Source: CAZZHG01 sp964653655 (GTDB lineage: Bacteria; Bdellovibrionota; FAC87; UBA2466). Taken from it: DNA of 64,000 nucleotides. The stretch covers positions 22,562 to 86,561 of the forward strand of contig CAZZHG010000004.1 in assembly GCA_964653655.1 (NCBI GenBank), given 5' to 3'. The notes beneath the pieces are model-generated. The model worked only from the letters and a program-made list of their open reading frames with translations, made no database searches and had not been told where the DNA came from. A program made the position numbers and the translations under genes. How positions within the stretch are numbered: position 1 is the first letter of the stretch; the number at the start of each line of letters is the position of its first letter. Of the stretch, positions 42,959 to 51,925 are shown piece by piece.

Positions 42959-43891
42959 ATGTATAACTTCAACCACCTGTATTACTTCTACATAACGGCC
43001 AAATCGGGTGGCGTTACCGCGGCGGCCAAGCACCTCAAAGTCAGCCAGCCCTCTCTCAGCAGCCAGTTGAAGGTTCTGGAAACCAGGCTCGGCATCCGGC
43101 TCTTTCAAAAGGTCGGGCGCACCAACCAACTGACCGCGGCGGGATCCCTTACTTATGGATTTTGCCGGCGGATGTTCGAAATTTCCGACGAAATGACCGA
43201 GCTCGTCCTCGAGGGAGTTCCCTCGGCGACGAGGCGGATTCACATCGGCGTGTCCGACGAGGTGGAGAGGTCCTTCGTCGTGGAAGTGGTCAGCCTATTC
43301 CTCAGAAAGCACGGGCTCTCCCATCGTCCAAAGATCACGATGGTCTCCGGCCACTACGAGGAGCTGGCCGAAAAGCTTCGCTTTCGCGAGCTCGATGCCG
43401 TGGTGACCCAGCTTGCGATGAGCGATCCCGAGATTACCAATCTAAGCCGGGTGGAAGTTCCGGTGGCGCTGGCTTGCTCGAGCCAGTGGAAAGCTCCGGC
43501 GCGAATCGCGAACTTGAAAGCGGCTTCCGCCATTCGCGAGATTGTCGGCGGAGAGAACGTGCATTGGGTGATGCCTTCCCCGAAGTTCAAGTTGCGCTCG
43601 GAGACGGATCGGTTTTTCGAAGTCAATCAACTGAAGGGACGCGTGGTTTTCGAGAGCGACGTCGTGGCCTCCCTCGTTCGCTCGGTGGCGGACGAAATCG
43701 GGATCGCCTTCCTGCCGCTGCTCTATGTCGCCCGCGAAGTCCGAGAGAAATCCCTTCGGGTAATCGGCCCGGAAGGCGGCTACTGGAAGTACCGGGTGTG
43801 GCTAAGCTGCCACAACCAGAACCGGGAAGACCCGCTCATCCTTGCCCTTTCGAAATCCTTCAAGGAAGTCTGCGCTCAAGCCCTCTCTTAG
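42959..43891 (+). CDS. LysR-family regulator, NhaR-like
   Basis: 310 residues. N-terminal winged helix MYNFNHLYYFYITAKSGGVT, AAAKHLKVSQPSLSSQLKVL and LGIRLFQKVGRTNQLTAAG follows NhaR more closely than metabolic LysR proteins. NhaR senses sodium and controls nhaA and osmotic or biofilm genes. No antiporter gene is adjacent. The divergent small-gene cluster with CsbD-like stress proteins is the obvious candidate target. The effector domain (about 95-300) looks complete. Confidence 0.88.
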   Translation: MYNFNHLYYFYITAKSGGVTAAAKHLKVSQPSLSSQLKVLETRLGIRLFQKVGRTNQLTAAGSLTYGFCRRMFEISDEMTELVLEGVPSATRRIHIGVSDEVERSFVVEVVSLFLRKHGLSHRPKITMVSGHYEELAEKLRFRELDAVVTQLAMSDPEITNLSRVEVPVALACSSQWKAPARIANLKAASAIREIVGGENVHWVMPSPKFKLRSETDRFFEVNQLKGRVVFESDVVASLVRSVADEIGIAFLPLLYVAREVREKSLRVIGPEGGYWKYRVWLSCHNQNREDPLILALSKSFKEVCAQALS

Positions 43892-44045
43892 TCCGCTCTA
43901 GACGGGCCATGGCAGAGCAAAGGCGTTAGCAAGTGATCTGCGTGCCTCTAACGAGCAAACGATAGCTGCCCCGGCCGCAAGTTCCGGCATTGACCAAAAT
44001 GATTCAGCGTATTAATTGGGCCACAACTGGTTGTTGGAGGTATCT
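43892..44045. other. Intergenic region before a small secreted-protein gene
   Basis: 154 bases. TTGACC at about 43993 is followed at unsuitable spacing by TATTAA. A ribosome site GGAGG is present before the next ATG. Nothing else is recognised. Confidence 0.3.
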
Positions 44046-44438
44046 ATGAAGTTCCTGTTGGCTCTCGTTCTCGTGGCGGTGTCCGCCCAGGCTTTCGCCG
44101 GGCAAAACTGGTATTGCAGCGGAGAAAGCAATACCGGCGAATCCGTGAAGGCGATCTTCGAAACTCGTTCGAATACCGTAATCGCGCAGGTTCTCGTGAT
44201 GAGAGAAGAGCTCATCATCGCGCGGATCAATTCTCAAGTGCGCCGGGATGCCGGCTACAAACCGACGACCTACAAAGGCTTCAACCGTTTCGATTTGAAC
44301 CGGGGCAACGCCACGCTGAACCTCCTCTTGCCGCATAATCTGGCGAGACTGGACGACGAGTTCAGCGCTTACCTGCAACAGGGCGGCGGATCTTCCAAAG
44401 CCGATACCGTCCGTTTGACCTGCACGGGCGCGGGCTGA
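44046..44438 (+). CDS. Small secreted protein of unknown function
   Basis: 130 residues. Signal peptide MKFLLALVLVAVSAQAFA. GGAGG seven bases before the ATG. Two Cys residues (NWYCSGES and LTCTGAG, near each end) may pair. The mature part is beta-rich with TGESVKAIFETRSNTVIAQVL. No family recognised. Convergent with the GT-C protein gene. Confidence 0.76.
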   Translation: MKFLLALVLVAVSAQAFAGQNWYCSGESNTGESVKAIFETRSNTVIAQVLVMREELIIARINSQVRRDAGYKPTTYKGFNRFDLNRGNATLNLLLPHNLARLDDEFSAYLQQGGGSSKADTVRLTCTGAG

Positions 44439-44446
44439 GTTCAGAT

Positions 44447-45667
44447 CTACTTCAGGAAGGTAGTCACGTAGGTGCCGTAGCTACAGATGGCCACCGAAAG
44501 GCAGCCTAGTGCGACCAAGGCCCTCTTTCCGTTCTTCGTCTCGAGGTTGAAGCCGAGCAACGCGAACGGAAGCAGATAGGGGAACGAGTCGATCACGTAA
44601 CGCGTTCCGAACTGATTTCTTCCGCCGTAGAAATAGAAAAGGTACGTAGAAAGCAGCAGTCCGGCGCAAACCCCGAGTGCTAGGAGTCTCCCGCGAACCC
44701 GGAACAGAGCGGGGATTGCCCCCAGCAGGAACGGGCTCAGCATCCACATCGACTGGCCCGAGGTTGGAAATGTCACAAAGGGAAAGACCGAAAGGAACTC
44801 GGGTGGTCTGGCGAGATACAAGCCAAGGTTCCGCACGAAATATTCCCCGCTGAATGTGGGCCCCTTGTTCTGCCAGGTCTCGAAAAACCGATCGTAAGGG
44901 GAAATGAAGAGACTTCCGGTCATCCGGAAGTTGAGATAGCTGTTCACCGCCAGCGGCACGAAAGCGCCGAATAGAAATACCGAGAACGGCTTCCAGCCGT
45001 CCAGCGACTTGGGAAACTTTCCCCGATCGTCCTGAAACAGAAAGGCGATGCCGAGCAGACTCGGTGAAATGGCCAGCCGGCAGGAGCAGGCGATTCCGAA
45101 AAAGATACCCGCTAGCCATAGAGCCTTTCGTTTCAGAATGAGCACGAGACTCATGCATAAAAACAGGTTTCCCTGACCATGCATCAGGGACCACACGCTG
45201 GCCGAAGCCACGCAATGGGTGATCGTGGTGCCAAAGGCGTAGAGGAGCATCGCGGGCACCGCAATCTTGCTCAGCGTAGGGATGTTCTTTATGACCTGGC
45301 GAAAAGCCACGGCCGCTCCGATGAAAACCAGCGTGTTCAAATGACCGAAAGACAGCCAGGGAAGCAGAAGCACCACGGGGACCAGAAGCAGCGACACCAT
45401 CGGAGGATAAGCGATGAACCAGCGGCCATCCCACTGATACATCTCCATCCAGTGCAACTGAGCCGGAAAGGAGAGCCTTCCCTGCAGCATCAGTTTAGCC
45501 AGACGATAGGGACCATCGAAGGCGGAATGTCTAGGACCCACCCAGAAAAAGACTCCGGCGATGAGCAACGCCGCCAGCAGAAAGCCCTGGTGCTTTCTCA
45601 CCGTTTTCCATAGCTCGTCGAAACGGGCTTTTCGCCGACGAGGACGCGTGTTTTTCCTGGACGGCAT
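44447..45667 (-). CDS. Multi-pass membrane protein, GT-C mannosyltransferase-like
   Basis: 406 residues with a basic N-terminus and about 10 membrane segments. The first loop has HWMEMYQWDGRWFIAYPP, with acidic and aromatic residues similar to the catalytic loop of polyprenyl-phosphate-dependent GT-C enzymes. A perfect TATAAT lies eight bases before the ATG and no ribosome site exists, so the mRNA is probably leaderless. It is 30 bases from the acyltransferase gene on the same strand, suggesting shared surface-glycan work. Confidence 0.72.
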   Translation of the reverse strand: MPSRKNTRPRRRKARFDELWKTVRKHQGFLLAALLIAGVFFWVGPRHSAFDGPYRLAKLMLQGRLSFPAQLHWMEMYQWDGRWFIAYPPMVSLLLVPVVLLLPWLSFGHLNTLVFIGAAVAFRQVIKNIPTLSKIAVPAMLLYAFGTTITHCVASASVWSLMHGQGNLFLCMSLVLILKRKALWLAGIFFGIACSCRLAISPSLLGIAFLFQDDRGKFPKSLDGWKPFSVFLFGAFVPLAVNSYLNFRMTGSLFISPYDRFFETWQNKGPTFSGEYFVRNLGLYLARPPEFLSVFPFVTFPTSGQSMWMLSPFLLGAIPALFRVRGRLLALGVCAGLLLSTYLFYFYGGRNQFGTRYVIDSFPYLLPFALLGFNLETKNGKRALVALGCLSVAICSYGTYVTTFLK

Positions 45668-45675
45668 CAGGCTGA

Positions 45676-45681
45676 ATTATA
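45676..45681 (-). promoter_or_regulatory. TATAAT -10 box, probable leaderless start
   Basis: Perfect -10 hexamer on the minus strand eight bases before the ATG of the GT-C gene. It lies in the short gap after the acyltransferase stop. No good -35. Confidence 0.5.
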
Positions 45682-45697
45682 GCCTCTCGACGGGGCA

Positions 45698-47668
45698 TCA
45701 GCGGGGAAAGAATTCCCCGAGCAGGGATTCGGTGACCAACGTCGCCGCCGGCAACGTAAGGTGGCCATCGTCCGAGACGACTAGATCCGTCCTCAAGTCG
45801 GGGCCGACGCTCGTAAGGCAGCCGGATTCATCGCACAGGAAATCCTTCAGGGACACGTACTCGACTCCCGGCGGGTAGGTCTTCTTTCGATATAGATCGT
45901 CAAATTCCAATGAGAGCGCCTGAACTCCCTCGAAAGTACGCTTGGGGATCTCACGGCCCTTTAGGACGAAATGGCGCATCAGATGGTGCGGTAAGCCGCC
46001 ACTCCACATGGGAGTCGGGCCGACCAGAACGATTCGCCTAAGTCCGGCGTCGCGCAGTTCCACAATCTTGCGGAGGATAAGCTCGTCGTATGCCGTCCCG
46101 AGCTTGTTTTTGCCGGCCGCTTGCTCCCACCACGTGTAGTGCGTGAACAGAATCAAGACATCCGGGGGATTCTCCTTCAGCCTATCGAACACGTACTCGT
46201 TGATCTTTTGACAACGGTCGCCATAGTCCGGCGACCCCAGAACGAAAGGAGGACAAAACACGGCCGTGTACTCGACGAAGTTGAGTTTCCTCTCTCCCAA
46301 GTATTTCCTGAGGGCCAAACTCAAGAAAGCGGCGTGAGAATCGCCCGCGATGGTAACCGTCGGCCGTCCGGGAAAAGGGCGCTCTTCGCAGCCATGGGAG
46401 GCGAAAGCATGAAAGTCGCTTTTTTCGAAAAGCAAACAGGCTTTACCCGATTCCCCCAGCGTTTCCTCGAAAGCACGGTTGTCCTCATAGCCGGCCAAAG
46501 CCTGTCCCTTCACGGCCACCGCGCGCGAGGGGAACCCTCCGTTTCGATAGGTCCACAAACCCAAAAAACCAAGCAGCGCCGTGCAGACGACGAGACCCGC
46601 GGTTTTCGGGCGTCGGTGACCTCCGTATCGAATCGGCCGCTCCAGGAATCGATACGTCAGCCAGGCGAGCAAGAACGACACGAGCACGAGAACAGCCTTC
46701 GCGGAAGAGGAAATGGCCTCGGCGTTCGCGATGGAAACGAATGACAGCAATACCCAGTGCCATAAATATACTGGAAAACTGATCAGCCCGATCCAGACCA
46801 AAACCCCGTTCGACAAAATCCGCCGATTGAAAACCGCTCCCGGCCCGGCGGAAATCAGGAATGCGGCCCCAAGCGTAGGCAACAACGCCCACATCCCCGG
46901 AAACGCCCGCTCCCGGCTGATCAGAACGAAGCCGAGAGCGACCAAAACGGCCCCCGCCCAAGACTTCAAATTGGAAAACTTGTCGGGGGAAGAGGCCGCC
47001 CGATCCAGCGTCCAGCGCGCGAGTAACACTCCGATCATCAATTCCCAAAAACGGGTCTGAGGCGAATAGAAAGCGGCCGTGGGGTCGCGATGAACTTGAA
47101 ACAGATTCAATCCGAACGAAACGACGGCCAAAACCAGGCTGCAGCCGAACAAGTTGGCTCTCGCCTTGAAAAAGCACCACATCAAGAAGGGGAAGAAAAT
47201 ATAGAACTGCTCTTCGATTCCAAGCGACCAAAGATGCAGCAGCGGTTTCGATTCGGCTCCGGCGTCGAAGTATCCGCTCTCATTCCATAGAATGAAATTG
47301 GAGACAAAGCCGGCGCCCCCGGCCATGTGCTTGCCGAGGGATTTGAGCTCGCCGCCCAACAGCAGAAACCAGCCCAGACAAAAACACGCAAGGAGCGACA
47401 CGCAGAGCGACGGAAAGATCCGCAGAACTCGCCGCGAATAGAATTCAGCGAAGCTGAACCGATTCTGCGCGAGGCTTTGGAATACGATGGTCGAGATCAG
47501 AAAGCCGGAGATGACGAAGAAAATGTCGACGCCGACGAAGCCGCCTTTGAACCGCCCGGGAAAGGCGTGGTAAGCGACCACGGAAAGCACGGCGACCGCG
47601 CGAAGTCCATCGATGTCTCGTCGGTATTTTGGATGAACCAAGAAGTTGTCGCTTACCGGCGTTCTCAA
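45698..47668 (-). CDS. Acyltransferase 3 - SGNH fusion (OafA-like)
   Basis: 656 residues. N-terminal acyltransferase domain (about 1-375, ten membrane segments) with YRRDIDGLRAVAVLSVVAYHAF and GGFVGVDIFFVISGFLIS. The C-terminal periplasmic SGNH domain starts near TIAGDSHAAFLSLAL (GDSH nucleophile) and ends with DDGHLTLPAATLV, the D-x-x-H-like pair. These O-acetylate LPS or capsular sugars. TTG start, with TAAGAT seven bases before it and no Shine-Dalgarno site. Confidence 0.92.
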   Translation of the reverse strand: MRTPVSDNFLVHPKYRRDIDGLRAVAVLSVVAYHAFPGRFKGGFVGVDIFFVISGFLISTIVFQSLAQNRFSFAEFYSRRVLRIFPSLCVSLLACFCLGWFLLLGGELKSLGKHMAGGAGFVSNFILWNESGYFDAGAESKPLLHLWSLGIEEQFYIFFPFLMWCFFKARANLFGCSLVLAVVSFGLNLFQVHRDPTAAFYSPQTRFWELMIGVLLARWTLDRAASSPDKFSNLKSWAGAVLVALGFVLISRERAFPGMWALLPTLGAAFLISAGPGAVFNRRILSNGVLVWIGLISFPVYLWHWVLLSFVSIANAEAISSSAKAVLVLVSFLLAWLTYRFLERPIRYGGHRRPKTAGLVVCTALLGFLGLWTYRNGGFPSRAVAVKGQALAGYEDNRAFEETLGESGKACLLFEKSDFHAFASHGCEERPFPGRPTVTIAGDSHAAFLSLALRKYLGERKLNFVEYTAVFCPPFVLGSPDYGDRCQKINEYVFDRLKENPPDVLILFTHYTWWEQAAGKNKLGTAYDELILRKIVELRDAGLRRIVLVGPTPMWSGGLPHHLMRHFVLKGREIPKRTFEGVQALSLEFDDLYRKKTYPPGVEYVSLKDFLCDESGCLTSVGPDLRTDLVVSDDGHLTLPAATLVTESLLGEFFPR

Positions 47669-47701
47669 GAAGCCAATCTTAACCGATAAGCGGGAGAGCC
47701 G

Positions 47702-48679
47702 TCACGCAAGCGCGGGTGGCTCGGCGGGAACTTTCGCGTCATCTGAAGCCGACATGGCCGCTTCGGCGACCCCGACGAGAAGGGACGCCCGGAAATGGCT
47801 TCCCTTGCCGGGCTCGCTCCGCACTAGAACGAGATCTCCGCCCATCGCTCGGCAGAGATCGCGAGAAAGCGCAAGGCCAAGGCCGCTTCCGCCGAAACGG
47901 CGCGCTATGGATCCATCGGCCTGTATGAAAGGCTCGAAGAGTTTGGATTGCGCTTCAGGCGGCACGCCGATTCCCCGGTCCACGACCTCGACGGAAAGGA
48001 GGTTCCCCGCCTCGAAACCGACCCGGATCGCGACCACGCCTTTCTGGGAAAACTTGATGGCGTTGCCGAGCAGGTTGCTCACCACTTGCCAAAACCGGAG
48101 CGGATCGAGAATCAACTTCTCCGGAACCGCGCCATCGATAGCCAACTCCAGACAAAGCTCCTTCTGCTTGGCCAGAGGATCCAGTGACGACACGACCTCT
48201 TTCACCTTGTCGCGGACCGACGTTTCCACCGGATCGAGCTTCATGGCGCCGGACTCCAACCTCGCCACGTCCAACACCTCGTTGACCAGGGCGCTGAGCG
48301 ACTGGCAGTTGGCCTTCACCCTCAGCACATAACCCGCGCGCTTTTCCGCGGGGAGATTTTCGCGGCCCAAAAAATCGGCAAAACTGGAAATGGCCATCAA
48401 GGGGGTGCGGATGTCGTGGCTCACCTGGGCTACGAACGCACTCTTGGCCTCGCTTACGCGGCTGATGGCTTCCTTTTCTTCTTTCAAGACGGACAGGCAG
48501 TAAGTCAGCTCCTGGGCGAGAATATTAATCCCGTGAGCGACGGCATCGAGATGGTCGAACCTCTGGGAAATGGGAAGGCGCACCTCGACCTCGCCGGCCG
48601 CCATCCGCGCCAACAAGCCGAGCATTTCGTCTAACCGGCTGGTATCGCTTACTTTTTCTTCGAAATCAGCCACTCCCAA
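47702..48679 (-). CDS. Cytoplasmic sensor histidine kinase
   Basis: 325 residues, no membrane segment. A HAMP-like or coiled N-terminal region (about 15-80), H-box with phospho-acceptor H88 in QVSHDIRTPLMAIS, N-box LLGNAIKFSQKG, G1 DRGIGVPPE, F-box KLFEPFIQAD and G2 GGSGLGLALS. No attached receiver domain or adjacent response regulator. Start TTG overlaps the end of the upstream STAS-like gene by 31 bases, with AAGGAT six bases upstream. A GTG two codons on is possible. The overlap suggests the small protein is a partner or input for the kinase. Confidence 0.9.
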   Translation of the reverse strand: MGVADFEEKVSDTSRLDEMLGLLARMAAGEVEVRLPISQRFDHLDAVAHGINILAQELTYCLSVLKEEKEAISRVSEAKSAFVAQVSHDIRTPLMAISSFADFLGRENLPAEKRAGYVLRVKANCQSLSALVNEVLDVARLESGAMKLDPVETSVRDKVKEVVSSLDPLAKQKELCLELAIDGAVPEKLILDPLRFWQVVSNLLGNAIKFSQKGVVAIRVGFEAGNLLSVEVVDRGIGVPPEAQSKLFEPFIQADGSIARRFGGSGLGLALSRDLCRAMGGDLVLVRSEPGKGSHFRASLLVGVAEAAMSASDDAKVPAEPPALA

Positions 48680-49023
48680 GCCAATCCTTCATCCGCAAAC
48701 ATACGCACTGGAACTTTATGCCGGGCGATCTGGAAGTACACGTTGCCGATCATTTTCCCCAAGGGACTCGCGTGCACTAGTAAGGCAAGCGCCGTGAAAG
48801 AGTCATCCATTTTTTTCGCGGCGTAAAAGTGGCGCGCCGCCGCCGTGAGGGGAGCCGCCGCGCGCATGTCGATGAGCAAGGGACAGAGATGAGAACCGGC
48901 CTCTTTAGCCACGGCCGCGTAGTTTTCCTGGGCGTCCTCCAGCTGCTGGGTAACTCCATCCCGAATGGTGGCCACGACGACACCGTCCTTCGTGGAAATC
49001 TCCGCAGTCCGAGTGAAAGGCAT
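48649..49023 (-). CDS. Small STAS/SpoIIAA-like protein paired with the kinase
   Basis: 124 residues. Fold pattern of alternating strands and helices: DGVVVATIRD, LLIDMRAAAPLT, ALALLVHASPLGKMIGNVYF, and PVRMFADEGLAWEWLI. It resembles the family of short STAS-like proteins found beside histidine kinases in environmental bacteria. It may carry a signal to the kinase. No phosphorylatable Ser motif is obvious. First gene of the two-gene operon. Confidence 0.72.
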   Translation of the reverse strand: MPFTRTAEISTKDGVVVATIRDGVTQQLEDAQENYAAVAKEAGSHLCPLLIDMRAAAPLTAAARHFYAAKKMDDSFTALALLVHASPLGKMIGNVYFQIARHKVPVRMFADEGLAWEWLISKKK

Positions 49024-49135
49024 GCGGAGATCTTAACCGACGGGGGCAACTCCGCAAATTTGTTGTAAATCGCTGATTTCCGGACGTACCCGTGCCGAAA
49101 CCTTCCTCGTCTACTCTGTAAGCCAAGGAGTCATC

Positions 49136-49246
49136 CTGCCGGCTTACCCCCAAGTCCTGAAGAATTCGGCCGAGGCCGCTTGGTATCTGAAGTACGGGCT
49201 GCCGGAGCTGGCTCGAGCTACCGGCAGCGCCGCTTATTCCAGATGA
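49136..49246 (+). CDS. Possible 36-residue protein with non-standard start
   Basis: AAGGAG (49125-49130) stands five bases before CTG, and the frame runs 36 codons to TGA two bases before the end of the convergent gene. The peptide is protein-like (YPQVLKNSAEAAWYLKYG, then LPELARATGSAAYSR) with amphipathic helical character. No ATG, GTG or TTG is available, which is why confidence is low. Confidence 0.3.
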   Translation: MPAYPQVLKNSAEAAWYLKYGLPELARATGSAAYSR

Positions 49247-49248
49247 AG

Positions 49249-49671
49249 TCAGCGGCAGATCGCGCGTCCGCCCCACATGCTCTTCGACATGTTGTCGATG
49301 CGCAGGAAGGCCGGTCCGCCCTGGTCGGAAAGAGTCAGCGTCAGAACGAAAGTGCGGTCGACCGTCTGGGCCGAGCCCTGCAGAGTGAAAATATCACGGC
49401 CGTTCGTGTCCACCGCATTCGTGCGAGTCGCCGGAAACACGAGATGGATAGGCTTCGGCTGCTGCACGCCGTAGAGTCCGGTCAAGTTCACGAAATAGCC
49501 GGTGTCGTCGAACTGAACGAGAATTTTGAACGGGCCGACCTTCACGTGAGAGAAGCCGGACGGAGTGAGCGGGACCGTGGTGCAAGTCTTGTAGGTCTGC
49601 ACCGCCGCGGGACTGCCCGCGGAGATGAGTAAAGCGAAACCGGAAACTAAAGAGAACAGAGAGCGATTCAT
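49249..49671 (-). CDS. Small secreted protein of unknown function
   Basis: 140 residues. Signal peptide ends near GSPAAV. GGAGG stands six bases before the ATG. Predicted beta-rich domain (FKILVQFDDTGYFVNLTG, FVLTLTLSDQGGPAFLRI) with Cys near both ends (YKTCTTV and AICR). No family recognised. Confidence 0.76.
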   Translation of the reverse strand: MNRSLFSLVSGFALLISAGSPAAVQTYKTCTTVPLTPSGFSHVKVGPFKILVQFDDTGYFVNLTGLYGVQQPKPIHLVFPATRTNAVDTNGRDIFTLQGSAQTVDRTFVLTLTLSDQGGPAFLRIDNMSKSMWGGRAICR

Positions 49672-49759
49672 TGAGTACCTCCAATGAATCCACCCTAACT
49701 AGTCCCACCGTCCTGAAACAGTGATCAAATCCGGATAAAATCGTTCAATCTTACGGGTA

Positions 49760-49799
49760 GAAAAGAGAACGGCCTCGCTCCGTGAGAAGCGAGGCCGTT
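49760..49799 (-). terminator. Rho-independent terminator of the short WxGGTRPL gene
   Basis: On the minus strand, a 12-bp perfect stem (49799-49788 with 49779-49768) and 8-base loop are followed by CTCTTTTCT. It lies 10 bases after the stop. Confidence 0.88.
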
Positions 49800-49809
49800 T
49801 CGGGAAGAC

Positions 49810-50178
49810 TTAGTGGTGAAGAGCAACGGCGCAGTTGAGCTTCGTCAGAGGGCGGGTGCCGCCCTTCCAGATTTTGCCCACCGAAGCGGTGGTCTGCGCG
49901 GTCGCATTGTCCGTCGCGAGAACCACTTGGTAACCGTCGTCGGCGACGGCGGTCGAGCGGCACACGAGAAACGGGCCGTTGAGTAACGCGCTCGCGGGCA
50001 CTTCACACGCGAGAGAACCGAATTGCGTGGCCGCGTGATTCACTTCGAGCTTCGCCGTCTTTTGACCGCTCGCCACGAGGACCGAGTAAACGCTGTTCGG
50101 CGAACCGCAGGAAATGGGCGCCGCGAGTCCAAGCTGCGCGAATCCAAGAAAGCCGATTACGAAAAGAGACTGCTTCAT
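49810..50178 (-). CDS. Secreted protein with WxGGTRPL motif, short form
   Basis: 122 residues. Signal peptide ends near GLAAPI. Matches the first half of the protein encoded at 37624-38217: SCGSPNS at the mature start, ATQFGSLACEVPA, VADDGYQVVLAT and IWKGGTRPLTKLNC. This member ends just after the shared motif. GGAGTAGGT precedes the ATG. Monocistronic with its own terminator, suggesting strong expression. Function unknown. Confidence 0.8.
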   Translation of the reverse strand: MKQSLFVIGFLGFAQLGLAAPISCGSPNSVYSVLVASGQKTAKLEVNHAATQFGSLACEVPASALLNGPFLVCRSTAVADDGYQVVLATDNATAQTTASVGKIWKGGTRPLTKLNCAVALHH

Positions 50179-50254
50179 ACCTACTCCAAAAAAATTGGGG
50201 ATCATTCCCTTTCGGCGGGAACCTACTATGCTGCCGTGTGTCAGCCAAGGCAAT

Positions 50255-51925
50255 TTAAGGAAAGACGGAGGGACCGGACAGGATCCAAAGGCCGAGTGGG
50301 GTACGTCCATCCGGCAGAACGGCCAGTGTGGGAGAGGACCGAAACCGCAGCTTGGAAATGCCAGGGACAGGCTTCGAAAAGTGCAGGTAAGTCACTCGCT
50401 CCGGAGTCCGCGGTTTCGCGGTAAGCGTTTCGAGGACGGCTCCGGAGGAGTCGAGCGCGTCCAAGGTGAGATCTTCAGTAGAGGCAAAGACAAAACCAAC
50501 ACTCTGCGTGCGCCCGACCGTCACGCCCGCAGGAACCGGGAAGGCCATATCGCCGGCCGAGGCAAAGCGCCAGGGACTCGTCCACGCCGCAACATCGGCT
50601 TCGAGCGGGCCACATCCTCGCGCGAACTGAATGGGAAACGGATTGATCGGAACACAGTACTCGGGCCGGGAGAGTACGGCGGAAAAGCTCTTCCAATCAC
50701 TGAAGCCCGTGCTGGGCCAACCGGGTTCCCGCGGGGAAAAATTCTTCAGTTTGAAGGTGGGCGAAGCCATCACCCAGCAGACCAAGGCCGCCATCGCAAC
50801 GCCCGGCTTTCCTCCGCCCAGTCGAGCGATGCAAAGCGCCCCCGAAAGAAACAGGCAAACGTAGGTGACCATTCCCCACCGGCCGGGAATTCCCCATTTC
50901 GAAAAGCCCCAGAGCGGAACTCCGTAGATGGAGCTCGTTTTGCCGACTACCAAGACCGCGGCACAGGCGGCGACCCCGAAACCGACGGCGAGCACCTGGC
51001 GAAGGCGTTTCTCTCGGGGATCACGGACCAGCCGGACCATGGCACCGATCCAGCACAGAGAACCGGCCAAACCAAAAAAACGTCCCGGCCACGAAGCCGA
51101 GTAGAACGCCTGTCCGATTGAGCTTTCGAGGACCACTCGCGCGAAAACGGAAACAATGGTCCAAAGCACGACGGAGGGAATATGGCCCGAGGGAACCTCG
51201 TACTCAGGTTTCTTTATGAGTATCGGGTAGAGGGCATAGGCTGCGGCGACCAATCCCTGAAGAAGAAGCGCGAGGGAAGGCAGCGCCAGGAATCTAAGTT
51301 GAGATTCGTCCCGTTTGCGCCACGCCGAATAGAGAAGGCAAAGGACGAGAGGAACGAAGGCGAGAAACACCCCCTTCGACAGAAAGATGGCGCAGACTAG
51401 AGCGGCCAGACCGTACCTGCTGCCTTTGGAGTATTTCGAGATCTCCGGAACCGAAAGCAAAACCAAGAAGACGACGATGCTTCCGAAGTAAGGAAAGTTG
51501 AGGAAGGTGTGAAGCTGGTAATCTTCGTAAGACGCCAGGGCCAGACAAAGGAGAACGCGCTGCCAATCCGAGGCGATCCAGAAACGAAAGAGGGGCAGCG
51601 CGAAAAATGCGCAGCAAACCCCGATGAAGCAAAGTGCCGCGGTTTGGTAGTAAAACGGGATTCCCGCGATGGGCACCTGGAGCCAGGACGCAGAAAGCGC
51701 GACGAACCTCTGTATCCAAGGAATGTAGCCCGCGTCGGGCGTAACTACGTTTCGCCAGAGGCTGGAGTAGGCCGCGTGGAAATAGAAGTTGGTCGCGCCC
51801 TCCTCCCACATCTCGGGACTCGTCGTCAGAGAAGGATAAACCGCGCACTTGAGAGCGACGGTGAAAAGGAAGGCGAGGAGAAAAGGAACGTAGCCGGCAA
51901 GGCCGTTCCTATTTTGAACCGTCAT
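50255..51925 (-). CDS. Multi-pass membrane protein, GT-C-like
   Basis: 556 residues with about 11 membrane segments, then a soluble C-terminal domain of about 130 residues. The first loop has TTSPEMWEEGATNFYFHA, with acidic residues in the GT-C position. The start ATG overlaps the aldolase gene stop (ATGA), so the two proteins are co-translated. No exact family. Confidence 0.7.
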   Translation of the reverse strand: MTVQNRNGLAGYVPFLLAFLFTVALKCAVYPSLTTSPEMWEEGATNFYFHAAYSSLWRNVVTPDAGYIPWIQRFVALSASWLQVPIAGIPFYYQTAALCFIGVCCAFFALPLFRFWIASDWQRVLLCLALASYEDYQLHTFLNFPYFGSIVVFLVLLSVPEISKYSKGSRYGLAALVCAIFLSKGVFLAFVPLVLCLLYSAWRKRDESQLRFLALPSLALLLQGLVAAAYALYPILIKKPEYEVPSGHIPSVVLWTIVSVFARVVLESSIGQAFYSASWPGRFFGLAGSLCWIGAMVRLVRDPREKRLRQVLAVGFGVAACAAVLVVGKTSSIYGVPLWGFSKWGIPGRWGMVTYVCLFLSGALCIARLGGGKPGVAMAALVCWVMASPTFKLKNFSPREPGWPSTGFSDWKSFSAVLSRPEYCVPINPFPIQFARGCGPLEADVAAWTSPWRFASAGDMAFPVPAGVTVGRTQSVGFVFASTEDLTLDALDSSGAVLETLTAKPRTPERVTYLHFSKPVPGISKLRFRSSPTLAVLPDGRTPLGLWILSGPSVFP

